From contig JAPPQA010000142.1 in NCBI GenBank assembly GCA_028817255.1, positions 1-15,855 of the forward strand: a stretch of DNA of 15,855 nt, read 5' to 3'. The position numbers and the translations under genes were made by a program. Below the pieces are notes generated by a model. It had not been told where the DNA came from and ran no database searches. It worked only from the letters and a program-made list of their open reading frames with translations. The number at the start of each line of letters is the position of its first letter. Within the stretch, counting starts at the first letter, position 1. The DNA comes from Gammaproteobacteria bacterium (GTDB lineage: Bacteria > Pseudomonadota > Gammaproteobacteria > Porifericomitales > Porifericomitaceae). Shown here piece by piece: positions 6,944-14,278 of the stretch.

Positions 6944-7585
6944 ATGCGCACTCTGGCGGTCGTTAATCCGAAGGGCGGCTGCGGCAAGAGCACCCTGGCG
7001 GCCAACATCGCCGGGTACTTGGCTCTGCGCGGCAAGCGCACCGCCCTGGCCGACCTGGATCCCCAGAAATCCAGCACGGACTGGCTTGCCGCCCGGGCGT
7101 CCGGCAGGCCGACGATCTTCCAGGCCAAGCTGCTGGGGAAAAGGCTGTTTTATCCGTTACGGGCCGATTTTCTCGTCATAGATACGCCGGCCGGCATCCG
7201 CGGCAAAAAACTGGCGGACATGGTGTCCCGCTCCGATACCGTGGTCGTGCCGATCCTGCCTTCCCCAGTGGATATCCAGGCCGCGGGCCGCTTTCTGAAA
7301 GTCCTCTTGAGCAACCGGCGCTTCAGGCAGCACGGCGGCGCGCGGGTTTGCACGGTCATCAACCGCGCCCGGGAGAATTCGCTGAACACCATCCGGTTGG
7401 AACTCATGCTGGAAAAGCTCCGCCTGGCGAACGGCGCCCGCGTCCCGCTGGTCACCGTGTTGCGCGCCACTCAGAATTACCTGGATGCCGCCGAGCGGGG
7501 ACTGACGATATTCGAGTGGGCCCCGGCGAAGTGCTGCTACGACCAGGAACAGTGGGCGCCGCTGCTCAAGTGGCTGGCGATTTGA
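6944..7585 (+). CDS. ParA/MinD-family ATPase (orphan)
   Basis: A 213-residue P-loop ATPase of the ParA family, which positions DNA or protein cargo using ATP-dependent dimers. The deviant Walker A KGGCGKST (10-17) with signature Lys10 is intact. DLDPQ (37-41) is the Walker A' motif, and VIDTPAG (78-84) is Walker B. Its short length without an N-terminal DNA-binding domain resembles small type Ib or orphan ParA proteins. No ParB, parS-like repeat or other cargo gene is adjacent, so its cargo is unknown. The ATG is preceded by GAGG nine nt upstream, and the product begins directly with the Walker A strand. Its 3' end overlaps the convergent hemY by 20 nt. Confidence 0.88.
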   Translation: MRTLAVVNPKGGCGKSTLAANIAGYLALRGKRTALADLDPQKSSTDWLAARASGRPTIFQAKLLGKRLFYPLRADFLVIDTPAGIRGKKLADMVSRSDTVVVPILPSPVDIQAAGRFLKVLLSNRRFRQHGGARVCTVINRARENSLNTIRLELMLEKLRLANGARVPLVTVLRATQNYLDAAERGLTIFEWAPAKCCYDQEQWAPLLKWLAI

Positions 7586-8918
7586 CCCCCGCGGGCGCCG
7601 CGCCCTCGTCGCCCTCTTCCTGAGACTCCCGCGCCTCCGGCTGTTGCGCCGGCAGCGCTTCGGCGGCCGCCTCCCGCATCCGCAGGCCGGGGGGCGGAAA
7701 GGGCAGCAGCGGCGGCCCTGCCGAGCCGCGCCGGCGGGAGAAAAACAACTCCATTCCTTTGCGGTAGTGTTCCGCGGCTTCGACACGGTCATGCTGGAGT
7801 TCCCGCAGTTTCGCCAGGGCGTAATGAACTTCCGGCGTGCTGGAGAGCTCGGCGCTACGCTCCAGATACCCTTCCGCCTTGCCCTGCATTTCCAGGCGCA
7901 TGCTCAGCAATCCGGCGGCAAGCAGCAGCTGCGCGTCCCGGGGATGCCGCTGCAGCAAGCCTTGCAAAAGGCGCAATTGCCGTTCCGAGTGCGCGTCCGG
8001 GAGCGCGCCGTACAGCAGGGCCAACTCCGGGACATAGCGCTTTTTCAGCGCCTTGCGCAGCGCCGGTTCGCAATTCCCCGCCGTCGAGAAACGCAGACAG
8101 GCCCGGGCGTATTCTTTTAACAGGCCGGTATCGCGCCGCAACGCGGCCGGCAACCCCTGCCAGAGCGATTCCAGCGCCTGCGCGTCGCCGCCCTTTTCCC
8201 CCAGTGCCCGTATCAGGCCCCGGTAAGCCTGTAGCCGCAACTGGAACCGTTCCCGGGAAGACAGCGGCAGGTCGGCCGCCTGGGAGAGCACGCTCTGCCA
8301 ATCTTCGCCCTTCAGATACAATTCCAGCAGCAGCTGGCCGATGCGCCGGTCCTTGGGGCTGACGCTTCGCAGCCGTTCCAGGCATTCGATCGCCGCGGCC
8401 GTCCGGCCGGCATCCGCATACAGGCGGGCGCGGACGATTGCCGCGGCGCGCCGTCCTTCCGTGCCGCCGGCCTCCGCCTGTCTCAGGAGACGCTCGCTCT
8501 CGGAATCTTTCCCCTGGCGCCTGGCGGCGACGGCCAAGCCCAGGCAATAAGGCAGCGGCCACTTGTCGCGTCCGGCGCCCCCGATGCGGGACCGATGCAG
8601 CCGCCGCTCCGCTTCCGGCCAGTCGCCCTCGAGCAAGGCGCGCAGGGCGCCCTGCAGGGAGACGCGCTCCCGCCTCCCCCGCATCGCCGCCACGCTGCGC
8701 CGGATGCGCTCCGGCGCGCTCCGCAGGGCATCCCAAAGGGAGAAACATTCCCGCAACGCAAAGAACAGGGCAACCAGGATCAGCACAAAAAGCGGCATGC
8801 CGATATCCACTACCCAGCCGGAAAAGAAGAAACTCACGCGCCCCGGAGACCACTGCACAACCAAGCCCAGCGCGATCGCGGCCAGCAGGATCAGCAGGCT
8901 CAGGACCGGCCACCTCAC
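7566..8918 (-). CDS. hemY: HemY-type membrane protein with tetratricopeptide repeats
   Basis: This 450-residue protein is last in hemCDXY. It belongs to the proteobacterial HemY family, which is unrelated to the protoporphyrinogen oxidase that shares the name. Two N-terminal membrane segments (about 4-22 and 40-57) form the HemY_N region. A helical repeat region of about 90-380 follows, including a clear TPR-like stretch near 335-375 (AEGYLERSAEL, EVHYALAKL). A Pro/Ala/Glu-rich tail of about 60 residues ends it. The family is thought to act in late heme metabolism, perhaps organising enzymes at the membrane; the exact role is unsettled. The start is GTG, 27 nt after the hemX stop, with GGAG upstream. 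The stop lies inside the 3' end of the opposing parA-like gene. Confidence 0.88.
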   Translation of the reverse strand: MRWPVLSLLILLAAIALGLVVQWSPGRVSFFFSGWVVDIGMPLFVLILVALFFALRECFSLWDALRSAPERIRRSVAAMRGRRERVSLQGALRALLEGDWPEAERRLHRSRIGGAGRDKWPLPYCLGLAVAARRQGKDSESERLLRQAEAGGTEGRRAAAIVRARLYADAGRTAAAIECLERLRSVSPKDRRIGQLLLELYLKGEDWQSVLSQAADLPLSSRERFQLRLQAYRGLIRALGEKGGDAQALESLWQGLPAALRRDTGLLKEYARACLRFSTAGNCEPALRKALKKRYVPELALLYGALPDAHSERQLRLLQGLLQRHPRDAQLLLAAGLLSMRLEMQGKAEGYLERSAELSSTPEVHYALAKLRELQHDRVEAAEHYRKGMELFFSRRRGSAGPPLLPFPPPGLRMREAAAEALPAQQPEARESQEEGDEGAAPAGVKSPAT

Positions 8919-8945
8919 GGCAGCGAACTCCGCGGCAAAGACCGC

Positions 8946-9932
8946 TCAATCATGCGCAAACTCGCGCAGGTACGCCCGCAGGTTTTCCAGCGCGGAATCG
9001 GGGCCGGGCAGCTCGGGACGCAGGCGCGTCTCCCGCATAGCCCGCAGCGCCGCCAGCGTCTCTTGCACCGGGGGCTGCCGCGGATCGAATTGGGTCTGCA
9101 ACAACTCTATGAGCGAGCGCCGGGAATTCTGAAAGTCCTCATCGTCGCGCCGCAGTACGGCCAGCCGCGCATGTTCCGCCTCCAGCTTGAGCATCTGGCG
9201 GGCATAGGAAGGCGCGCCGAAGGCCAGGGCGGCCGGTTCGTCGCCGACCTTTCGGATTGTCAGCAACCCTCTGAGGTCGTCCCAAGCCGTCGAGAGGAAA
9301 GACCGTTCTCCGGTCGCAGGCCTCTCCGGTTCCTCTGGCTCCGCTGGCTCCGGGGGCGCCGCTTCCAGGCGCAGCGGCAGTTGCTCCGCCCGCCTGCCCA
9401 ACTCGGCGAGGTAGGCAGACAATTCCCGCGCATCCGCGCGCCCGGCCGCGCGAATGCGCGCCAGGTCGGCCTCCAGAGAATTCTGCACCTGCTCCAGCCC
9501 GGGGGCGCCCAGACCGCGCAGGCGGGTATCGGCGATCTCCAGCAACGCGATCGCGGCGGCCGCCTCCCCGGCGGCGAGCCGGTGGGAAGCCAGGACCAGC
9601 AAGTGTTCCGCTTCCATCAGCGCCCAGTACCGGTTGATCTCCTGGAAGGCCGGGGGCGGCGCCTGTTGCTCCCGCTCCCAGCGCCGCCATTCTTCCCGCA
9701 GCGCGGCCACTTCCCGCGCCAGCGCCTGGTATTGCCCGGCAAGCCGGGCCCGTTCGCCCTGCTTGGCGGCATCGGGCGCCGCGAACGGGCCGCCCAGAGA
9801 ACCGGAGTAGAAAGCATAGCCCGCGCCAGCCAACAGGAACGCGACTGCCAGCAGGAAGAACCAGGGCCGGTAGCGCCGTCCGCGGCGCTTGCCGTCCGCA
9901 CCGGGCCGCTCCGCTACCATCGCCCGCTCCAT
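8946..9932 (-). CDS. hemX: HemX family protein
   Basis: The 328-residue product is anchored by one membrane segment (about 24-42) with a basic cytoplasmic N-terminus (KRRGRRYR, 15-22). A probable coiled coil follows at about 58-90. The family signature EAEHLLVLASHRLAAG then AAIALLEIADTRL (107-138) matches the HemX core. HemX proteins are often labelled uroporphyrinogen-III C-methyltransferase, but they lack the SAM-binding fold of true CobA/CysG enzymes and I see none here, so that label should not be carried over. It lies 34 nt after hemD in the same operon. A possible second start (Met5, ATG at 9920) is not excluded. Confidence 0.88.
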   Translation of the reverse strand: MERAMVAERPGADGKRRGRRYRPWFFLLAVAFLLAGAGYAFYSGSLGGPFAAPDAAKQGERARLAGQYQALAREVAALREEWRRWEREQQAPPPAFQEINRYWALMEAEHLLVLASHRLAAGEAAAAIALLEIADTRLRGLGAPGLEQVQNSLEADLARIRAAGRADARELSAYLAELGRRAEQLPLRLEAAPPEPAEPEEPERPATGERSFLSTAWDDLRGLLTIRKVGDEPAALAFGAPSYARQMLKLEAEHARLAVLRRDDEDFQNSRRSLIELLQTQFDPRQPPVQETLAALRAMRETRLRPELPGPDSALENLRAYLREFAHD

Positions 9933-9966
9933 GCCGGAGCCCGCGTCGCCGCCGCCGGCCGGGTCT

Positions 9967-10764
9967 TCACGGCCCGTCCCGGCGCGTAGAGCGCTGCTGC
10001 AACATACAGTCCAGCAAACCCGCGTCGCTGGGCTCCGCGGCGACGACCGGCGCCTGCGTGAAACCGAGCTCTGCCGCCAAATCGGCCATCCTCCGGCCGA
10101 GCACCGCCAAGCGCACGGCGAGCAGCCGTTGCCGCCAGGCCTTTGTCATCATCTCGCACAGGTTACGCAACCCCTCACAGCTGTGGATCAGGATCCAATC
10201 CGGCGGGAATTCGCGGCATGTCTTTGCCGCAATTTCAGGATGCCGCTCCGGCATGACCCGCCGATATACTTGAGCATAACAGACATTCGCCCCGCGCCGC
10301 TCCAGCTCCGCCCGCAACAATTCCCGTCCGCCGACGCCGCGAACGATCAAAAAGGTCTCGCCCGCCACTCGTTGCCGCTGCAGCTCCGGCAGCGCCAGCA
10401 GGGCCTCGCTGTCGCCGGCGCCATGGACCGCCGCAGCCAAACCCCGCTCCCGCAACGCCGCCGCGCTGCCCGCCCCCGGGCAAAAAACCGGCAGGGTGCG
10501 CAGGTGAGCCAAAACGCCGGGGGGAAGCAGCCGCACGGCCCAGGAAACGGCGTTGCGGCTGACGAAAACCGCCCTCGTGAAACGGCGCGCATCTGCCGCC
10601 AACCGGTCCAGGGCGTCCCGGTCTTGCGGCGGCAGAATCTCTATGGTGGGAAAACTGAGCGCCCGCCCCCCAAGGGCCCGGATCCGCTTGCAGAGGGAAC
10701 GCTCCTGGCCGCGCGGGCGGGTAACCCAGATGGTAAGCCCTTGCAGGGGGAGGGGGGAGTTCAT
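9967..10764 (-). CDS. hemD: Uroporphyrinogen-III synthase
   Basis: The 265-residue enzyme cyclises hydroxymethylbilane, inverting ring D, to give uroporphyrinogen III, the branch point to heme and siroheme. This family diverges strongly, but the recognisable blocks are present in order: VTRPRGQ (14-20), FPTIEI (38-43), FVSRNAV (67-73), CPGAGSAAALRERG (95-108), VRGVGGRELL (141-150), a Tyr-containing strand AQVYRR (164-169) and a C-terminal PSDAGLLD (245-252). Length is near the usual 245-270. Its ATG at 10764 overlaps the hemC TGA as ATGA, so translation is coupled to hemC. The frame is open further upstream through hemC, but that is not coding. Confidence 0.92.
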   Translation of the reverse strand: MNSPLPLQGLTIWVTRPRGQERSLCKRIRALGGRALSFPTIEILPPQDRDALDRLAADARRFTRAVFVSRNAVSWAVRLLPPGVLAHLRTLPVFCPGAGSAAALRERGLAAAVHGAGDSEALLALPELQRQRVAGETFLIVRGVGGRELLRAELERRGANVCYAQVYRRVMPERHPEIAAKTCREFPPDWILIHSCEGLRNLCEMMTKAWRQRLLAVRLAVLGRRMADLAAELGFTQAPVVAAEPSDAGLLDCMLQQRSTRRDGP

Positions 10765-11687
10765 ATGGCGACGCCCAGTTCGCGCAGGATGGAATCCGCC
10801 CCCGCCAGCAACAATTGCCGCGCCAGCCGGCACCCTACCATCGCCGCCTCCCGCGCGGGACCGGCGCCGGCGGCGATCACCAGCTTGCCGCCGTCGGGTC
10901 GCCCCACCATGCCCCGGACGCGGAGCTGCCCCCGGCGCAACTCCGCATGGGCGGCGACGGGCAGCCGGCAGCTGCCTTGCAATTCGAGGCTCAACGCCCT
11001 TTCCGCCACCACCCGCAGGCGGCTGGGCTCGTGGTCCAGCGCCGCCAGCAGGCCGATGGCCCTGCCGTGGCTGCGGCGCGCCTGGATCCCGATCGCACCC
11101 TGCCCGATGGCGGGGATCAGGACTCCGGGCGCCAGATATTCCCGGATGCGCGCCTTCAGGCCCAGGCGCTCGAGCCCCGCCGCGGCCAGAACCAAGGCAT
11201 CGCAGTTGCCTTGTTCCATCCGCGCGATCCGGGTGCCTACGTTCCCCCGCAGCTCCACCACTTGCAGGTCGGGCCGCAGGGCGAGCAACTGGCTGCGGCG
11301 GCGCAGGCTGGAGGTGCCCACCCTGGCCCTGGCGGGCAGCGCGGCCAAGTCGGGGAATGCGTCCGAGAGCAGCGCATCCCTGGGGTCGGCGCGTTCCAGC
11401 ACGGCGCAGATGCTCAAGTCTTCCGGCATCTCCGCCGCCACGTCCTTCATGGAATGCGCCGCCACGTCCGCCCGGCCCTCGAGGAGGCTTTTCTCGAGTT
11501 CCTTGGTAAACAGGGATTTCCCTTCCGGGAGCGGCCCCGGCGCGGCCGCCAAGCGGTCGCCCTCCGTAGTCATCCCGACGATTTCCACCCGCAGGCGCGG
11601 GTGCGAACGGCGCAACGCAGCGCTGACGATTTCCGCCTGTCGCAGAGCCAACGGACTCTTCCGGCTGGCGATACGGAGACGTTCCAT
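10761..11687 (-). CDS. hemC: Porphobilinogen deaminase (hydroxymethylbilane synthase)
   Basis: The 308-residue enzyme joins four porphobilinogens into hydroxymethylbilane, using a covalent dipyrromethane cofactor. It begins with the family start RIASRKSPLALRQAE (5-19). GKSLFTKELE (57-66), the catalytic Asp82 in HSMKD (78-82), GTSSLRRRSQL (124-134), LRGNVGTR (146-153) and AIGQGAIGI (193-201) follow. LQGSCRLPVAA (236-246) carries the cofactor-anchoring Cys240. The ATG at 11687 follows GGAGG at seven nt and gives the usual length; the in-frame ATG at 11753 adds 22 unconserved residues. It is first in hemCDXY and diverges from gshB. Confidence 0.97.
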   Translation of the reverse strand: MERLRIASRKSPLALRQAEIVSAALRRSHPRLRVEIVGMTTEGDRLAAAPGPLPEGKSLFTKELEKSLLEGRADVAAHSMKDVAAEMPEDLSICAVLERADPRDALLSDAFPDLAALPARARVGTSSLRRRSQLLALRPDLQVVELRGNVGTRIARMEQGNCDALVLAAAGLERLGLKARIREYLAPGVLIPAIGQGAIGIQARRSHGRAIGLLAALDHEPSRLRVVAERALSLELQGSCRLPVAAHAELRRGQLRVRGMVGRPDGGKLVIAAGAGPAREAAMVGCRLARQLLLAGADSILRELGVAI

Positions 11688-11694
11688 CGCAAGA

Positions 11695-11699
11695 CCTCC
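11695..11699 (-). promoter_or_regulatory. hemC ribosome-binding site
   Basis: GGAGG on the minus strand, seven nt before the ATG at 11687. It fixes the hemC start and lies three nt beyond the base of the leader hairpin. Confidence 0.75.
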
Positions 11700-11702
11700 A
11701 GC

Positions 11703-11739
11703 GCCGGAACCCGCTTGCCGCGGCAGATGCGGTTCCGGC
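11703..11739 (-). promoter_or_regulatory. Hairpin in the hemC mRNA leader
   Basis: GCCGGAAC (11703-11710) and GTTCCGGC (11732-11739) are perfect 8-bp inverted arms. The stem extends inward by CGC/GCG past a one-base bulge, and the loop contains the palindrome GCCGCGGC. The structure ends three nt before the hemC Shine-Dalgarno sequence and occupies most of the short leader. No T-run follows. Confidence 0.6.
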
Positions 11740-11748
11740 CGTGGAAAA

Positions 11749-11754
11749 ATCATA
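11749..11754 (-). promoter_or_regulatory. Candidate -10 box for hemC
   Basis: TATGAT on the minus strand matches the -10 consensus at five of six positions, in the only AT-rich patch (11743-11763) of the hemC-gshB intergenic region. No good -35 is seen at 16-18 nt. The same patch may also serve gshB on the plus strand, where TACACT (11753-11758) is a weaker candidate. Confidence 0.35.
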
Positions 11755-11819
11755 CACTATCAACACGGTCGCGCGCTGGAGGCGGCCGCATCCGAAGGCG
11801 CCGGAAGCGCGGATTGCTC

Positions 11820-12770
11820 ATGAAACTAGGCATCGTAATGAACCCGATCGAGCGCATCGTCCCGCGCAAGGACAGCAGCCTCGCCCTGCTGCTGGCCGCG
11901 CAGGACAGAGATTGGCCCCTGCACTACATCGAGCCGTCCGACCTGTACCTGGAAGACGGCGCCGCGGCGGCCCGCATGAGGCGGTTGCGCGTACAGGACG
12001 ACGACGCCCGCTGGTTCCGGCTCGAGGACGAGGCACAGCGCCCGCTGGAGTGGCTGGATGTCGTCCTGATGCGCGTTGACCCGCCGCTGACCATGGATTA
12101 CGTCCACCTGACGCAGATCCTCGGTTACGCGGAACGGGCGGGCGTGCTGGTAGTCAACTCCGCGCGGGGGTTGCGGGAGGTGCACGAAAAGATCTTTGCC
12201 GGGCGCTTCCGGCCCCACGCGCCCGCCACCCTGGTCAGCCGCGACCGCGGCCGGTTGCGGGAATTCCTGAGCAAACACGGGGAAATCGTCTTGAAGCCCC
12301 TGGACGAAATGGGGGGGCGGGGCATCTTCAAACTGGGCCAGGACGACCCCAACGCGACGGTCGCCATAGACGCCCTGACCGCCTACGGAGAGCGCTGCGC
12401 CATGGCGCAGGAGTACCTCCCCGCCATTGCCAGGAAGGGAGACCGGCGCATCCTCCTCATAGACGGCGAGCCCGTGCCTTACGTGCTGGCCCGGTTCCCG
12501 GCACGGGGCCAGATCCGGGCGAACCTCGCCGCCGGCGGCAATTACCGGGGCGCGGAATTGTCCGACGAGGAGCGGCGGCTCTGCGCCCGGCTGCAAGAGC
12601 CCCTGCGCGAGAACGGCATACTCTTCGCCGGCCTGGACGTTATCGGGGGAATGCTGACCGAGGTCAACGTCACCAGCCCCACTGGCATACGAGAGCTGGA
12701 AAAACTGTATTCCCCGGGGACGGCGGCGCGCCTGCTGGATTGCATCGAGCGCAAGCGAGACGGCGGATGA
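11820..12770 (+). CDS. gshB: Glutathione synthetase
   Basis: The 316-residue ATP-grasp ligase joins gamma-glutamylcysteine and glycine to make glutathione in the cytoplasm. The N-terminal MKLGIVMNPIERI (1-13) is the family start. The ATP-grasp core is intact, with VLKPLDEMGGRGIF and then QEYLPA in the middle of the protein. DRRILLIDGEPVP, RANLAAGG and the C-terminal VNVTSPTGIRELE follow. Length equals that of E. coli GshB. One oddity: the usual MRKDPPFD reads MRVDPPLT (about residues 83-90), losing a normally conserved Lys. The ATG at 11820 begins the conserved sequence although no strong Shine-Dalgarno is visible. The stop overlaps the apbE start as ATGA. Confidence 0.96.
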   Translation: MKLGIVMNPIERIVPRKDSSLALLLAAQDRDWPLHYIEPSDLYLEDGAAAARMRRLRVQDDDARWFRLEDEAQRPLEWLDVVLMRVDPPLTMDYVHLTQILGYAERAGVLVVNSARGLREVHEKIFAGRFRPHAPATLVSRDRGRLREFLSKHGEIVLKPLDEMGGRGIFKLGQDDPNATVAIDALTAYGERCAMAQEYLPAIARKGDRRILLIDGEPVPYVLARFPARGQIRANLAAGGNYRGAELSDEERRLCARLQEPLRENGILFAGLDVIGGMLTEVNVTSPTGIRELEKLYSPGTAARLLDCIERKRDGG

Positions 12771-13864
12771 GGACGGCGGCGCCGGCAATACGGAGCGGGG
12801 CGCCCGGCGCGGCCGGCCCGCTGCTGCCGGCACTCTTGCTGGCCATCGCCTCCTGCGCCGGGGACGAGCGGGCGCCCTTGCGCGAGGCGCGGTTTTTCGC
12901 CTTCGGCACCGTCATCGAGCTGGTGCTCTGGGAACCCGACGAGGAGCGGGCGCGCCGGGCCGAGCGTTTCGTCGCCGCCGAGTTGACGCGCCTGCACGAA
13001 GCCTGGCACCCCTGGCGCCCCCCGGGCGAGTTGGCCGAGATCAATCGGCGGCTGAGCGCCGGGCAAAGCGCGACCGCCGGCCCGCGGATGCGCGGCCTGC
13101 TCCTGGCCGCCGCCGCCGGCTACGAACGGAGCGGCGGGCTGTTCAACCCGACTCTGGGCCGGCTCGTCGAGTTATGGAATTTCCACGACGAAGAACTGCC
13201 GGGCAGGCGGCCGCCGCCTGAGCGACTGTCGCAACTTCTGCAAGACCTCCCCGGCATGGAAGACCTGCAACTCGAGGGCGCGACACTGCGCAGCGGCAAT
13301 CGGCACCTGTTGCTGGACTTCGGCGGGATCGCGAAGGGATATGCCCTGGACCGGATCGTCATCCGCCTGAAAGAAATGGGCGTGCAAAACGCCATCCTGA
13401 ACGCGGGCGGGGACCTGCGCGCCATCGGCAGGCGCGGCGACCGCCACTGGCGCATCGGCATCCGGCACCCGCGCGGCAGGGGCATCATGGCCGCACTGGA
13501 AGTGCGGGACGGCGAGAGCGTGTTCACCTCCGGGGACTACGAGCGCTTCTTCTTCGGCAAGGAGGACGGCGAGGACGGGGCTGCGGGCCGGGGAGAAGAG
13601 CGCCGGTATCACCATATTCTCGACCCGCGCACCGGCTACCCGGCTCGGGGGACCGTCTCCGTGACCGTCGTGCATGCCAGCGCCGCCATGGCGGATGCCG
13701 CCGCCACCGCGCTGTTCGTGGCCGGCCCCGAGCGCTGGCGGCAAACGGCGCAGGCCATGGAGGTGGACCACGTGCTGCTGGTTGACGAGGAGGGCCGGGT
13801 CTTCCTGTCCGACGCCCTGGCCGGGCGGTTGCAACCCGAATTGGGGGAGCGGCTCCCGCTCTAG
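12767..13864 (+). CDS. apbE: FAD:protein FMN transferase (ApbE), predicted lipoprotein
   Basis: ApbE attaches FMN from FAD to Thr/Ser of target proteins on the outer side of the inner membrane, using Mg2+. The 365-residue product has a lipoprotein-type signal: a hydrophobic stretch, then IASC with Cys30 as the predicted lipidated residue. Motifs follow in order: DFGGIAKGYALD (184-195), NAGGDL (212-217), TSGDYERFF (254-262), HHILDPRTGYP (282-292) and AMADAAATALFV (307-318), the last holding the metal-binding Asp310. A charged insert, KEDGEDGAAGRGEE (about 265-278), sits between the FF and HHILD motifs. Its ATG overlaps the gshB TGA. The target protein (NqrB/NqrC-, RnfG- or FMN_bind-like) is not in this window. 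The two following membrane genes probably work with it. Confidence 0.95.
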   Translation: MRTAAPAIRSGAPGAAGPLLPALLLAIASCAGDERAPLREARFFAFGTVIELVLWEPDEERARRAERFVAAELTRLHEAWHPWRPPGELAEINRRLSAGQSATAGPRMRGLLLAAAAGYERSGGLFNPTLGRLVELWNFHDEELPGRRPPPERLSQLLQDLPGMEDLQLEGATLRSGNRHLLLDFGGIAKGYALDRIVIRLKEMGVQNAILNAGGDLRAIGRRGDRHWRIGIRHPRGRGIMAALEVRDGESVFTSGDYERFFFGKEDGEDGAAGRGEERRYHHILDPRTGYPARGTVSVTVVHASAAMADAAATALFVAGPERWRQTAQAMEVDHVLLVDEEGRVFLSDALAGRLQPELGERLPL

Positions 13865-13891
13865 GGAGCGGTCCGGGGCGCGGTCTGGAGC

Positions 13892-14278
13892 ATGTTCCGG
13901 GGCATGGTCAAGGCGGGAGACGCAGCTGCCATCCTGGCGCTGTGTCTCCTCAACGCCTCTTTGTACGTATTCTTTTACCGGGAGGGTGCGCCCGGAGATT
14001 ACCTGGTGGTGGAAGTGGCGGGTCAGGAGCGGGAAAGACGGCGCCTGGAGCGGCAAGACGCCTTTGCCGTGCAAGGGGAAGCAGGGGCCAGCACGATAGA
14101 GATCGGCGACGGCAGGGCCAGGTTCCTCTCCTCGCCGTGCCTGAGAAAATATTGCATACGCCGGGGCTGGATTGACCGCGACCGCGATATCGCCGTGTGC
14201 GTGCCCAACCGGGTCTCCATTCGCATCGCGTCCGCGTCCGCGGAAGGAGAACAGGGATTTGACAGCATCAACTACTGA
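13892..14278 (+). CDS. NusG domain II-containing membrane-anchored protein
   Basis: A 128-residue protein with one N-terminal membrane segment (about 10-28) and an extracytoplasmic domain resembling NusG domain II. TIEIGDGRARFLSSPCLRKY (68-87) and WIDRDRDIAVCVPNRVSIRI (93-112) show the family pattern: a beta strand, a Cys-X4-Cys pair (Cys83, Cys88) and a third cysteine (Cys103) before a Pro-Asn turn. It is unrelated in function to transcription factor NusG. Family members are typically found beside a Gx-type transporter and flavinylation or electron-transfer genes, as here; I recall the EetA protein of Gram-positive extracellular electron transfer loci as a relative. The biochemical role is unknown. 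It starts 27 nt after apbE; a second possible start is the ATG at 13904. Confidence 0.8.
   Translation: MFRGMVKAGDAAAILALCLLNASLYVFFYREGAPGDYLVVEVAGQERERRRLERQDAFAVQGEAGASTIEIGDGRARFLSSPCLRKYCIRRGWIDRDRDIAVCVPNRVSIRIASASAEGEQGFDSINY
14244..14249 (+). promoter_or_regulatory. Ribosome-binding site for the Gx-type transporter
   Basis: AAGGAG lies nine nt before the TTG at 14259, inside the 3' end of the NusG_II gene. It is the main argument for that non-ATG start. Confidence 0.6.

Noticed and set aside
8595..9989. Plus-strand 464-codon frame opposite hemX and hemY
   Set aside because: Antisense to two genes of a standard operon; product is Arg/Gln-rich with no motif.
9967..11766. Single 599-codon minus-strand frame suggesting a longer HemD or a HemC-HemD fusion
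   Set aside because: Only the part from the ATG at 10764 resembles uroporphyrinogen-III synthase. The upstream part lies over hemC in a different frame, and the ATGA overlap marks a normal hemD start.
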